DNA of 59,213 nucleotides from an uncultured bacterium (GTDB lineage: Bacteria > Actinomycetota > Coriobacteriia > Coriobacteriales > Coriobacteriaceae): the NCBI GenBank assembly GCA_905215385.1, contig CAJMPY010000017.1:1-59213 (forward strand), written 5' to 3'. Position numbers and translations under genes: made by a program. How positions within the stretch are numbered: position 1 is the stretch's first letter; each line of letters opens with the position of its first letter. Below, one piece after another: positions 41,706 through 49,486 of the stretch. The notes beneath the pieces are model-generated. The model did not search any database. It was not told the DNA's origin and worked only from the letters and a program-made list of their open reading frames with translations.

Positions 41706-42812
41706 TCAGTAAAACAGAGACATAAACCGCGACAAGTCAGCCGTATAAGGAACGATTCCATACCATTCAGGCCTAAATAATTGAACAACAACGAAATACA
41801 TAACAGAAATCGCAATCAATGAGAACCGAACGAAACGCGTTTCTCCGTCATTAGCTGCCTTTAAAACGAGAGGCAAAGCAACAAGAACAAGAGGCGCGAA
41901 ATAGTATCCGAATCGAGCAACAATTTGTACTTTCATACCGACGGCGGAAAAGACAAGCCAGAGCAGTTCACCCCAGCGCAAGGCAAGGCTGACGGACTTA
42001 CCTTGAGCCACGCCCTCAGCGCGGTCAGCAACTTTTAGATAATTAAAAAATATGCCGACGAGCAGGGCATTAAATAGAAGTGAAATTAGAGCGCCAAAAT
42101 AGTTTGACCCCATAAAGTCCGCATCATAAAAACTATTTTTGCCCAGGACTGCCGCGACCGCGTTAAGGAGTGGATTGACAAATAGAAAGCTGAATATAGC
42201 TCCAATTATAAGAACTGTCATGCTCATTAAGTTAATTTCAACCTTGCTGAGAGGGATGAGAGCAAACAGCACGAGAGCGGACCTATGGAATGAGGCGGCA
42301 AGGAACACGAGTAGAATAAATACAGGAACCTTACGATCCCTAAGTACAATTATTGCAAGCATACCGATTGCAATAGCAATTGCCTCGCGCATGATGTTCA
42401 GATAACTCGGAAACAGCAGGCACAAAAATAGCACAGTGGGCAAAATAGGCTCATCAGCGAGCTTAAAAATAAATAATGCAGTGCAGAGACATATAACCGC
42501 ACTTGATGCTACGAGAAGAATCTGAAAATCACCGCTGATGAGTGAAAGAACCTTGCAAAATAATAGGAAACCGTACTCAAATCTGTCTGTCATCTCAACA
42601 AGAGAAGAGAACGGCAAACGAGAGGCACTTAAAAACGCTCTACAGTGCATTTCAGTATCAATACCAACTGAACTTGATCGCACTGAAGCAACAAAGAAAA
42701 TTGCTGAAAAAGTGACTAAAAGATAGGTCTTTTTAAAGGAAGCGGAACGTTCAGGCCGTAATACAAAACCAAAAACTACCGCAAAGACAATAAGCTGCAA
42801 ATATACCAACAT
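41706..42812 (-). CDS. EpsG-family (Wzy-like) polysaccharide polymerase
   Basis: A 368-residue protein with about 9-10 membrane segments. SSSVGIDTEMHCRAF, FEYGFLLFCKVLSLISGDFQ and LNIMREAIAIAIGMLAI match the EpsG pattern, and the RQ/E-type active region is followed by AASFHRSALV with its conserved His. It probably polymerises flipped repeat units. The 109-base gap downstream and 113-base gap upstream contain no genes. Confidence 0.8.
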   Translation of the reverse strand: MLVYLQLIVFAVVFGFVLRPERSASFKKTYLLVTFSAIFFVASVRSSSVGIDTEMHCRAFLSASRLPFSSLVEMTDRFEYGFLLFCKVLSLISGDFQILLVASSAVICLCTALFIFKLADEPILPTVLFLCLLFPSYLNIMREAIAIAIGMLAIIVLRDRKVPVFILLVFLAASFHRSALVLFALIPLSKVEINLMSMTVLIIGAIFSFLFVNPLLNAVAAVLGKNSFYDADFMGSNYFGALISLLFNALLVGIFFNYLKVADRAEGVAQGKSVSLALRWGELLWLVFSAVGMKVQIVARFGYYFAPLVLVALPLVLKAANDGETRFVRFSLIAISVMYFVVVQLFRPEWYGIVPYTADLSRFMSLFY

Positions 42813-42925
42813 TTAGATAGTCACCCTACTCCTTAGGTGCGGGCTGCGACATATCTACATTGTTTTTAATAACTACTCTATACATCCATTTCCCTCAATG
42901 CATCTCAATAAGAGAATTACCTTCA

Positions 42926-43585
42926 TCAGCAATACTTTGCAGGTTCCGAGTTCAACCAATCGACTAAATTGAATCCTTGTGTAAAGCGATCCGTATCATT
43001 TGTTATTTCCCCCCCCCGAACAGAGGCGGGATGATAAACCGAGCATGCAATATCGGGGCGTCGCATCGCCGTAAAGCAAATCTTGTTCGTGTGCTCCAAA
43101 GAATCAAACGCCCTAAGATCTTCTTCGCGACAATCATTCATCTGGCTGAATTTAATAAACAGATTGTCCCAGTTCACCCTTTCAACCCGTCGCTCCCATT
43201 TAGCTCTAGCCTCCTCAGGCGTTGGATAATGTAGAAATACAATCTCAACGTCATCGATAATTCCAACAGGCTTACTCAGCTCATTGCGAGATTTCAAAGT
43301 CTCGTAATGAGCCGAATCACAAGAATCGATGAATTCTATGGGCGTATTCAGATAGTGCCTTAAATCTCCCGCGAACTTTACGTATTCAGTTCCAAAAAAA
43401 TACAGCCCTGCTGTAGGCGATTGATACGGTAAGCCGAAATACCGATAGACCGTTCCGGCCCAACAATTATTGGAAATAATAGAAAAATCGCTTCGTGTCA
43501 GATGATTTTGCCTACCCTTAGAAAAACGACTGTTAGTTTTCTCTCTGATTACCCGTTCAGCAATTCCAAAATAGTCTTTATTCAT
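42926..43585 (-). CDS. DUF1919 protein
   Basis: A 219-residue protein matching DUF1919: DFSIISNNCWAGTVYRYFGLPYQSPTAGLYF followed by FLHYPTPEEARAKWERRVERVNWDNL. Such proteins occur in capsule clusters and are thought to be transferases; their activity is unknown to me. ATG 43585 has AAGGA eight bases upstream. A frame 16 codons longer starts directly after the upstream stop but lacks a Shine-Dalgarno. A G/C run of nine Cs at 43010-43018 lies within the 3' part, a possible slippage tract. Confidence 0.75.
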   Translation of the reverse strand: MNKDYFGIAERVIREKTNSRFSKGRQNHLTRSDFSIISNNCWAGTVYRYFGLPYQSPTAGLYFFGTEYVKFAGDLRHYLNTPIEFIDSCDSAHYETLKSRNELSKPVGIIDDVEIVFLHYPTPEEARAKWERRVERVNWDNLFIKFSQMNDCREEDLRAFDSLEHTNKICFTAMRRPDIACSVYHPASVRGGEITNDTDRFTQGFNLVDWLNSEPAKYC

Positions 43586-43633
43586 GTCTACGTCCTTCAA
43601 CCAAAACCACACCCGTTGCATCGAAAAACGCAT

Positions 43634-44806
43634 CTAACGCTGAGCAACAAGCCCCTCGTAGAACTCCATCAATTTCTTTGCATTAGCCGCTGCCGAATAG
43701 CCAGCGGAGGTTAATTTCTCAACAGCTCCGCTATCACGACCAACCGACATAGCATCAGCAAGTGCAGAGGCCCATACAGCATATGGCTCATTTAAACCGA
43801 CAAATCTACTCACGCCCGTTATGTCACTTTCCTCAGGAACGCCAGTCGAAAAAACACAACGAAGCCCAGAGGCTTGAGCTTCAACAGCAGAGACAGGAAG
43901 CCCCTCATATAGCGAAGGCATAAAGAAGACGTCGAACAGCGAGTAAAAACGAGCGACGTCAACGCGCACGCCGGGCATGACGACGGATTCGTTTACACCA
44001 AGCTCCTTAGCAATGGCCCTAACTCTGTCCATGCCATCTCCAGCGCCCAAAATCACCCACTTAACATTAGGAATACTGCGCTTCAGCTCTGCGAACACCT
44101 TGACGCCAAATTCAAAGTTCTTTTGCTTGACAAAACGACCGACACTTCCAATAACGGGGTCACTATTGCCAATGCAGAGTTCAGCACGCAGGGAAGCATT
44201 GGAGCTATCGTCATATGCATAATTGCTGAGTACGATTCCATTTTTCATTACAGCAAACGGCTTATTTCCAAACAGGTATCTACCAGCTTCATCAGAGCAC
44301 GCCACCCCATCAGTTGCATACCTCTTGCCCCACGCAATCAACGGAGCATTTCGAACACGATGAAGAACGTTGTCAGATGAACTATTCAGATGACTATGTA
44401 GGACACGATGTTCGATGCCGGCACGCTTAGCCTCCCTGAGAACGCAAAAAGCCGAGTTGGGCATATGACAATGCACGATATCGTACTCGCGTCCATGCTT
44501 AACGAAAAACTCTTCGACTTCTTTAATGAACTGGCCAAGCCCCGCAGAAGCGAAAGACACCGTATAGACACGAGAACCGTGCGCAATAAGCTCCTGATCA
44601 TAAGTGCAGTCACGCAAGGGTTTACCATTCAATGTTGCATGGTGTAGATAATCAAATACAACTCGATGCTCATCAATGCCCAAAGACATGTTATGAACAA
44701 ATTGAGAAACACCGGCAGAACGACTTAATGAGGGAACCACTTGGAGAACATGAATTGGAGATGAGGTAATCAAGCTAGTCAACCACCGTAACAATTGCGT
44801 CGGCAT
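43634..44806 (-). CDS. Glycosyltransferase family 4-type
   Basis: About 390 residues with the GT-B layout: HVLQVVPSLSRSAGVSQFVHNM at the start, the mid-domain HSHLNSS, then IGSVGRFVKQKNFEFGVKVF, and the nucleotide-sugar site FFMPSLYEGLPVSAVEAQASGL (E-x7-E). It transfers a sugar to the growing repeat unit. The start is uncertain: ATG 44806 lies inside the nitroreductase gene without a Shine-Dalgarno, and a TTG a few codons past the overlap follows GGTGG. The genes overlap by about 30 bases. Confidence 0.85.
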   Translation of the reverse strand: MPTQLLRWLTSLITSSPIHVLQVVPSLSRSAGVSQFVHNMSLGIDEHRVVFDYLHHATLNGKPLRDCTYDQELIAHGSRVYTVSFASAGLGQFIKEVEEFFVKHGREYDIVHCHMPNSAFCVLREAKRAGIEHRVLHSHLNSSSDNVLHRVRNAPLIAWGKRYATDGVACSDEAGRYLFGNKPFAVMKNGIVLSNYAYDDSSNASLRAELCIGNSDPVIGSVGRFVKQKNFEFGVKVFAELKRSIPNVKWVILGAGDGMDRVRAIAKELGVNESVVMPGVRVDVARFYSLFDVFFMPSLYEGLPVSAVEAQASGLRCVFSTGVPEESDITGVSRFVGLNEPYAVWASALADAMSVGRDSGAVEKLTSAGYSAAANAKKLMEFYEGLVAQR

Positions 44807-45806
44807 GAAAACGAGCAGAAACGCATGATTGGGCATTCTTTGAATAATTCCCTATGGAAATCAGCATGACCAATTCCTCCCAATAGGGTAGTTTCAATAG
44901 ACCGCGAATCGCTTTTTCAGGACCTCGTCTTAGCATTGTATTGAGCGGACAAGAAGCCAAACCCTGCTCTTCAAGTGCCAGCAATAACGCCATTGCAAAA
45001 ATGCCGCCATCAACAAAGCCCTCGTTACGTTCTTGCGGTCCAAAGTAAACCCGATTATCAACCGTCAACACGACGAGCATTGGAGGCATCGCGTAGCCTC
45101 TGAATCCACTTGTAATTCCTAATGTCTCATGGATGAGTTCCTGGTTATTGATAATCCGAACTCTTGTTGGTTGTCGATTGCATGCAGACGGAGCTTTGGT
45201 GGCCGTCTCGATAGCATTAATGACCTTTGTCAACGAAACGGGTGTATCAGAATACTCTCTAACAGAATGACGGTTACTTAATAGCTCGTCAACAGAACCT
45301 GGAATAATGCCTGCCACAGCAAAATCATGAGCGATTTTGCAGCTTCCACCGGGATATAAAGGCTTTGAATCCAGTTTAGAAAACAGTTGGTCGCCAATTG
45401 CTTGCATAAACATATGCGTATATTCAGAACTATTCTCATGTCTGTCACGATATTCGATTAGCGCACCCAAGGCGGATTGATAGGCCAGGCTATCCGTACT
45501 TCCACCCATATCTTCAAAGACATGCATGTAGCGAGAGAGTTCGGCGAGGACCTTCACTCCAAATCCAGCACGAAAGTCCTCGTGGCTCAACCCTTTTTCA
45601 AGCTGATGGGTACAATAAATTATATGAGCTTCTGCTTGCTCTGCATATTTGATCTTGTTTCGAGAATAAGACTTCCCGAACCGTGCCGCCTGCCGCATTG
45701 AAGCGGCGAGCAAACTTGGATAGCCATTAAAAATGGCCCTCGCAACCCCCATGACAGGATCAGGCAAATGATCCTTTAAAGCAGAAACCGAAATATTTCC
45801 CATCAT
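44775..45806 (-). CDS. Nitroreductase-family protein in the polysaccharide operon
   Basis: A 343-residue FMN-dependent nitroreductase-fold protein. The domain occupies about residues 165-330: LLSNRHSVREYSDTPV (R-x-S-x-R-x-Y start), TKAPSACNRQPTRVRII, FVDGGIFAMALLLALEEQGLASCPL and ELVMLISIGNY. The N-terminal 160 residues are helical and contain a heptad-like TLEKGLSHEDFRAGFG-type region specific to cluster-associated members. A role in sugar or acyl modification is possible; the substrate is unknown. Start at MMGN with AGGA. Confidence 0.8.
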   Translation of the reverse strand: MMGNISVSALKDHLPDPVMGVARAIFNGYPSLLAASMRQAARFGKSYSRNKIKYAEQAEAHIIYCTHQLEKGLSHEDFRAGFGVKVLAELSRYMHVFEDMGGSTDSLAYQSALGALIEYRDRHENSSEYTHMFMQAIGDQLFSKLDSKPLYPGGSCKIAHDFAVAGIIPGSVDELLSNRHSVREYSDTPVSLTKVINAIETATKAPSACNRQPTRVRIINNQELIHETLGITSGFRGYAMPPMLVVLTVDNRVYFGPQERNEGFVDGGIFAMALLLALEEQGLASCPLNTMLRRGPEKAIRGLLKLPYWEELVMLISIGNYSKNAQSCVSARFHADAIVTVVD

Positions 45807-45811
45807 ATTTC

Positions 45812-46939
45812 CTAAATATCCAAGGCTTTTTCAATAAAAGAAAAGGCTTCATTTCGTTTGAGATTAAGCTGTGCCTGAACCGAATTGGAGTCGTAATCAA
45901 GTTCAGAAATAGTCAGATTTCCAAAGTCATCCAACAAATGATTGTCAAGATTAGTCATATTTAATAGGTTTGAAATTCTTCCGTTAAAACGACCAGGGCT
46001 GATGGCGACAAACTTCTTTCCAAGATTTACGGAATAGGCAGTTCCATGGAACGAGTCCGTAATGACAATTTCGGCCCCAAGGAACAGAGAAAGGAACCTT
46101 CCCACGGAAGGACAGATAACAGCATTCTCGCCAGAACGCTTCTCATGCACACCGTATGCAATTCGCATAACCTTGAGACCAGTCTTCTTGGCGACCCTTT
46201 GTACATAAGAATCGAACTCGGCATTACGGTTGAGCTGATAGACCAGAACATAGGGTTCCGGAGAAATCCAACCATCTGCAATTGCTTCCCAATCATCACG
46301 ATTCAACATGAGCGTGGGATCGATAACGGGCATAGCCCCATGGACACCGATAGAATCAAGAAGGTCAGCCGCCTCTTGCTCGCGTACAGAGATACAAGAG
46401 TAAGAGGAGAGAGCCTTTCTCATCGGCTCAGCTTCCCAATCCTCGAGCGTGGCCTTGCCGATACTCGCAGCATAGGCAATCTTCTTTTTCCCCTCGGGAG
46501 CAAAGGAGAGATAGAAAGCACGGTCAAAACCGTTATTCCAAATGCTATTCCAAACCTGATCGCTACCAGTGCAGTAAATATCTGCTACCGGAGGATTCGC
46601 GTCCAACTCATCTGCGGAATAGTACGAACGCTCAGTCAGCGCAAGCTTGGAATGTCTAAACTCATCAAGGGGGGCGCGTCTCCTTGCAACCATACGAGAA
46701 ACCGGTATTTTTGCAATCTGCTTGACGCCAGGAACCTTAAATATAGGCATCTTCTTTACGAGCTGGCCGTTAAGGGCACGATCCACTTCGTTTTCGGGAA
46801 TCGCATCCTTACGGTAGTAATCAATTATTTCGGCATCTGCTCCCACACGAGCCAAAACAACCTGAGTTGCATAGGTCTGCAGGCAGGAGCCATAGTTCGG
46901 CGAGTTATGGAGTGTTATAACTCCGACTTTTCGAGACAT
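45812..46939 (-). CDS. Polysaccharide pyruvyl transferase family protein (second)
   Basis: A 375-residue protein starting KVGVITLHNSPNYGSCLQTYA, the N-x-G-x-x-L-Q signature of this family. Later come CTGSDQVWNSIWNNG, AYAASIGKA, ISVREQEAADLLDSIG, VIDPTLML and VITDSFHGTAYSVNLGKKF, the conserved D-S-F-H-G site. It differs from the other pyruvyl transferase-like protein in the operon, so they probably act on different sugars. ATG 46939 follows AGG at eight bases. Five bases separate it from the nitroreductase gene. Confidence 0.85.
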   Translation of the reverse strand: MSRKVGVITLHNSPNYGSCLQTYATQVVLARVGADAEIIDYYRKDAIPENEVDRALNGQLVKKMPIFKVPGVKQIAKIPVSRMVARRRAPLDEFRHSKLALTERSYYSADELDANPPVADIYCTGSDQVWNSIWNNGFDRAFYLSFAPEGKKKIAYAASIGKATLEDWEAEPMRKALSSYSCISVREQEAADLLDSIGVHGAMPVIDPTLMLNRDDWEAIADGWISPEPYVLVYQLNRNAEFDSYVQRVAKKTGLKVMRIAYGVHEKRSGENAVICPSVGRFLSLFLGAEIVITDSFHGTAYSVNLGKKFVAISPGRFNGRISNLLNMTNLDNHLLDDFGNLTISELDYDSNSVQAQLNLKRNEAFSFIEKALDI

Positions 46940-46947
46940 GCACAAAC

Positions 46948-47781
46948 CTACTTTCTGAGTAATTTCTTATAAACAAACGAACGAAGTCCGTTAGGCATGA
47001 CACAAACAACGGCATGCGGAACAAATGAGGCAACAAAATCAACAGGGCTAAACCAGCCAGTACGCAATTGAGCAAACTTGAATTTCCAGATATGCGGTAG
47101 ATACGAAGGGCCGCCTCTGCGAGCATAAAAATCGGAGCTCACGCGCATCGCCACAAGTGGTTCAGGTAGATTATCTGCGCGACAGCCACTGGCTAGCATC
47201 CTGTTAAATAAATCCCAATCTTCGAAATAAAGATATTCAGAGCTGTAATTCCCAGCCTCCAGCACCTTAGATTTTTTAAACGTCATAGGTGGGTGCCGGA
47301 AAGGATTTCGACGTTTGGAACAAGCGAGAATATTGTCCAGTCCCTTGGGCAAATTCGTTGAAGCAATTGGCGTCTCAGGAGAGTCAATAAACTCGACGAC
47401 ATCGCTACCGACCATATCGAGCCCACTTTCAATAGCGGCAAGCTGCTTCTCCATACGATCAGGACGCGCCACGTCATCGGTGTCCATACGCGCAACGATT
47501 TCATTAGAACAGGAGAGTACGCCCTTATGAAGAGCATATCCTAGTCCATGGTTCTCACTGTAGGAAACAAATTTGAACAGATCGGGCCACTGCAAGTTAT
47601 ATTCGGAAAGTACAGACTCGAGTTCAGCAGTCAAGGGTCCGTCCTTAACCATTACGATCTCGGCCGGAGGCACAGTTTGAACGAGCATGCTGTCGAGGGC
47701 CTGGCGCAGAAAAGTAGGGTTTTCTTTTTTGTAAATGCTCATTAATACGCTATAAGCGGTCGTGGCGACTGAAGTGGTCAT
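46948..47781 (-). CDS. Glycosyltransferase family 2
   Basis: A 277-residue GT-A enzyme: YSVLMSIYKKENPTFLRQALDSML at the start, VMVKDGPLT, ARMDTDDVARPDRMEKQ with the metal-binding D-x-D, and FEDWDLFNRMLASG with the catalytic E-D. It resembles AmsE-type enzymes of exopolysaccharide clusters. It starts directly after the stop of the priming transferase gene (TAG then ATG), so it probably adds the second or third sugar. Confidence 0.88.
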   Translation of the reverse strand: MTTSVATTAYSVLMSIYKKENPTFLRQALDSMLVQTVPPAEIVMVKDGPLTAELESVLSEYNLQWPDLFKFVSYSENHGLGYALHKGVLSCSNEIVARMDTDDVARPDRMEKQLAAIESGLDMVGSDVVEFIDSPETPIASTNLPKGLDNILACSKRRNPFRHPPMTFKKSKVLEAGNYSSEYLYFEDWDLFNRMLASGCRADNLPEPLVAMRVSSDFYARRGGPSYLPHIWKFKFAQLRTGWFSPVDFVASFVPHAVVCVMPNGLRSFVYKKLLRK

Positions 47782-48561
47782 CTATCGCCCCGTTCTCTTC
47801 TTGCCGAACATGGCACTGAAGGTGCCGGTGAAGCATTTCCAGTCCATACGGAAGCAGCGATTACGCACGTAGCGGAGCTCGATCTTCTGACGAAGGCCGC
47901 TCTCAAAGGTTGCGGCGTTTCGGTCGGTTGCCTGCCACAGGCCCGTGATACCAGGCTGGACAGAGAGCAGCTCAGCCTTTTCCTCGTCGGAAAAGTGCTG
48001 CTCAAGTTCGTCTCTTGTAATGGGACGCGGTCCGATGACGGAAAGGTCACCGTTCAGCACGTTCAGGAACTGCGGCATCTCGTCAATTGAGCACTTACGG
48101 ATGAATTGGCCGACTTTGGTAATGCGGGGGTCATCGTCGACCTTACGCTCGACTTCCCACTGATGCAGTTGCTCAGGGCTCAGATACTTCTGCACGTTGC
48201 CGGCATCGGCGACCATGCTGCGAAGCTTAAGGATCTTGATAGTCTTACCACCCTTGCCAATGCGCTCTTGTGCATACATAGGGCTACCGGACGATTCAAG
48301 CCTAATGAGTGCACACACCGCAGCAACAGGAATTAGCAGCAGAACACTCATCAAAAGACTGAACACAAGGTCAAACAGCCTCTTAACAATGCGATACCCA
48401 AGCGTGCCGCTCGGCTTTATCTGATCGAAAAGCAGTGCGTCCCCCATAGATGCACGGCTCTCTGTCATTTCTTTATTAGCAGTCACGATAAAACTTACGT
48501 CCCTGTCCCCAGGAACCCCCCCATCCACGAATTCAAAAAAACGAATGAATTGCCGGTGCAA
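47782..48561 (-). CDS. Priming sugar transferase (undecaprenyl-phosphate sugar phosphotransferase)
   Basis: A 259-residue bacterial sugar transferase that loads the first sugar-1-phosphate on undecaprenyl phosphate. Features: a membrane helix LVFSLLMSVLLLIPVAAVCAL, then PMYAQERIGKGGKTIKILKLRSM, DPRITKVGQFIRKCSIDEMPQFLNVL, GDLSVIGPRP and QPGITGLWQ. It has only the C-terminal catalytic module, like other short PglC/WbaP-core enzymes. TTG 48561 with AAGGGAG is chosen; ATG 48468 is an alternative. It lies eight bases after the NusG-like gene. Confidence 0.9.
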   Translation of the reverse strand: MHRQFIRFFEFVDGGVPGDRDVSFIVTANKEMTESRASMGDALLFDQIKPSGTLGYRIVKRLFDLVFSLLMSVLLLIPVAAVCALIRLESSGSPMYAQERIGKGGKTIKILKLRSMVADAGNVQKYLSPEQLHQWEVERKVDDDPRITKVGQFIRKCSIDEMPQFLNVLNGDLSVIGPRPITRDELEQHFSDEEKAELLSVQPGITGLWQATDRNAATFESGLRQKIELRYVRNRCFRMDWKCFTGTFSAMFGKKRTGR

Positions 48562-48569
48562 CGTCTCCC

Positions 48570-49160
48570 TTACGTTTTGATGGGAACGTCGAGCGGAAGC
48601 ACTTCCCTAAAGCTGGAATCGCCTTCGCCTACGTCCACCAAGCACCAGCGTTTACGACGGTCGATCTTGTGCACACGGGCCTCTTGCCCCACCAAGGGCC
48701 CCTGTTCTATGTGCAGCACACCGTCTTCTATGCGCGCCACGCTGTTGCGCACCACGTCGTCGTCGTCGAGCACGCTGCGGTACCAGTCCTGTGCATCGTC
48801 CGGCATGGGCGCATAGGCCCGCTCCCTGCTGCCAGCAATGCGGCAGCCAAAACTCAACTGGGCCAAAGCCCTATCGAGCGCAGCGGCATCGTGCGTGGCG
48901 ACGAAGAAGTATTCCTTGTACATGGGTTTGGTTTGGAGCGACCATGCGCCGTCCCGCTTAAACCAGAACTCCTTTTGCATCACAAAAGCGTTCTGCATCA
49001 GCTCGTGTGGGATAATACGGCGCACCTTTTCGCAGGTCTCGCGCTCTTTGCCGTTGGGGGTGTGGACCAGATACCAGCGGACGCGGCCGTGCTGGCTGTT
49101 GGTGGTGGCGCCGTTAAATGCGCCCGGCAGCTTCTCTTGGCGCCGTGCCGTCTGTTCCAT
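48570..49160 (-). CDS. NusG-paralog transcription antiterminator (LoaP/RfaH type)
   Basis: A 196-residue protein with the NGN domain (RWYLVHTPNGKERETCEKVRR, then MYKEYFFVAT) and a C-terminal KOW domain (GPLVGQEARVHKIDRRKRWCLVDV). Located first in a long polysaccharide operon, it fits LoaP, a specialised NusG that promotes readthrough of such operons. ATG 49160 has GAGGGGG seven bases upstream. The reading frame is open a further 76 codons upstream but crosses a promoter-like region. Confidence 0.85.
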   Translation of the reverse strand: MEQTARRQEKLPGAFNGATTNSQHGRVRWYLVHTPNGKERETCEKVRRIIPHELMQNAFVMQKEFWFKRDGAWSLQTKPMYKEYFFVATHDAAALDRALAQLSFGCRIAGSRERAYAPMPDDAQDWYRSVLDDDDVVRNSVARIEDGVLHIEQGPLVGQEARVHKIDRRKRWCLVDVGEGDSSFREVLPLDVPIKT

Positions 49161-49245
49161 GTTCTCGCCCCCTCTTTTGGATTTGCGATGCACGCAAATG
49201 CAAGGGCGTTTAGAACAGGCTTCTCGCTCGCAGCTAGGCGCAGTC

Positions 49246-49381
49246 GCAAAAGTACAGGTTTTTGTAGAGGCGTATGGAGATGTGTCCGTTCGCGCTGCAA
49301 TTTGTGTAATCTGGGAAAACGTGAGCAGTTTGCTCGTATAATGAGCAACGTCGAAAGATACAAAAACCTGTACCTTTTTGC
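49246..49381. repeat. Long-range inverted repeat ahead of the LoaP gene
   Basis: Arms 49246-49266 and 49359-49381 (GTACAGGTTTTTGTA and mirror, extended by GCAAAA/TTTTTGC) pair over about 21 bases and are 92 bases apart. They bracket the start region of the polysaccharide operon. LoaP relatives bind RNA hairpins in leaders, but one arm may lie upstream of the transcription start. Confidence 0.65.
49335..49363 (-). promoter_or_regulatory. Possible promoter of the polysaccharide operon
   Basis: Minus strand TTGTAT and TATACG with a 17-base spacer, located after two terminators. The -10 match is only fair. It would give a leader of about 168 bases before the LoaP gene. Confidence 0.4.
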
Positions 49382-49389
49382 ACAACAAA

Positions 49390-49415
49390 AAAAGCCGCCC
49401 TAACCAGCGGCTTTT
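49390..49415 (-). terminator. Second terminator after thrS
   Basis: AAAAGCCGC/GCGGCTTTT stem with an 8-base loop followed by T-rich sequence on the minus strand. It is in tandem with the hairpin at 49433-49464 and insulates the polysaccharide operon from thrS. Confidence 0.75.
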
Positions 49416-49432
49416 CTTCTATAGATAACAAA

Positions 49433-49464
49433 AAAGGCGACCGCCCGCGAGGACGATCGCCTTT
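49433..49464 (-). terminator. First terminator after thrS
   Basis: AAAGGCGA/TCGCCTTT outer stem with a GC-rich inner part, followed on the minus strand by TTTTTTGTT. It begins 23 bases past the thrS stop. Confidence 0.8.
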
Positions 49465-49486
49465 GTTAATTCTTGTATGGTTTGTG

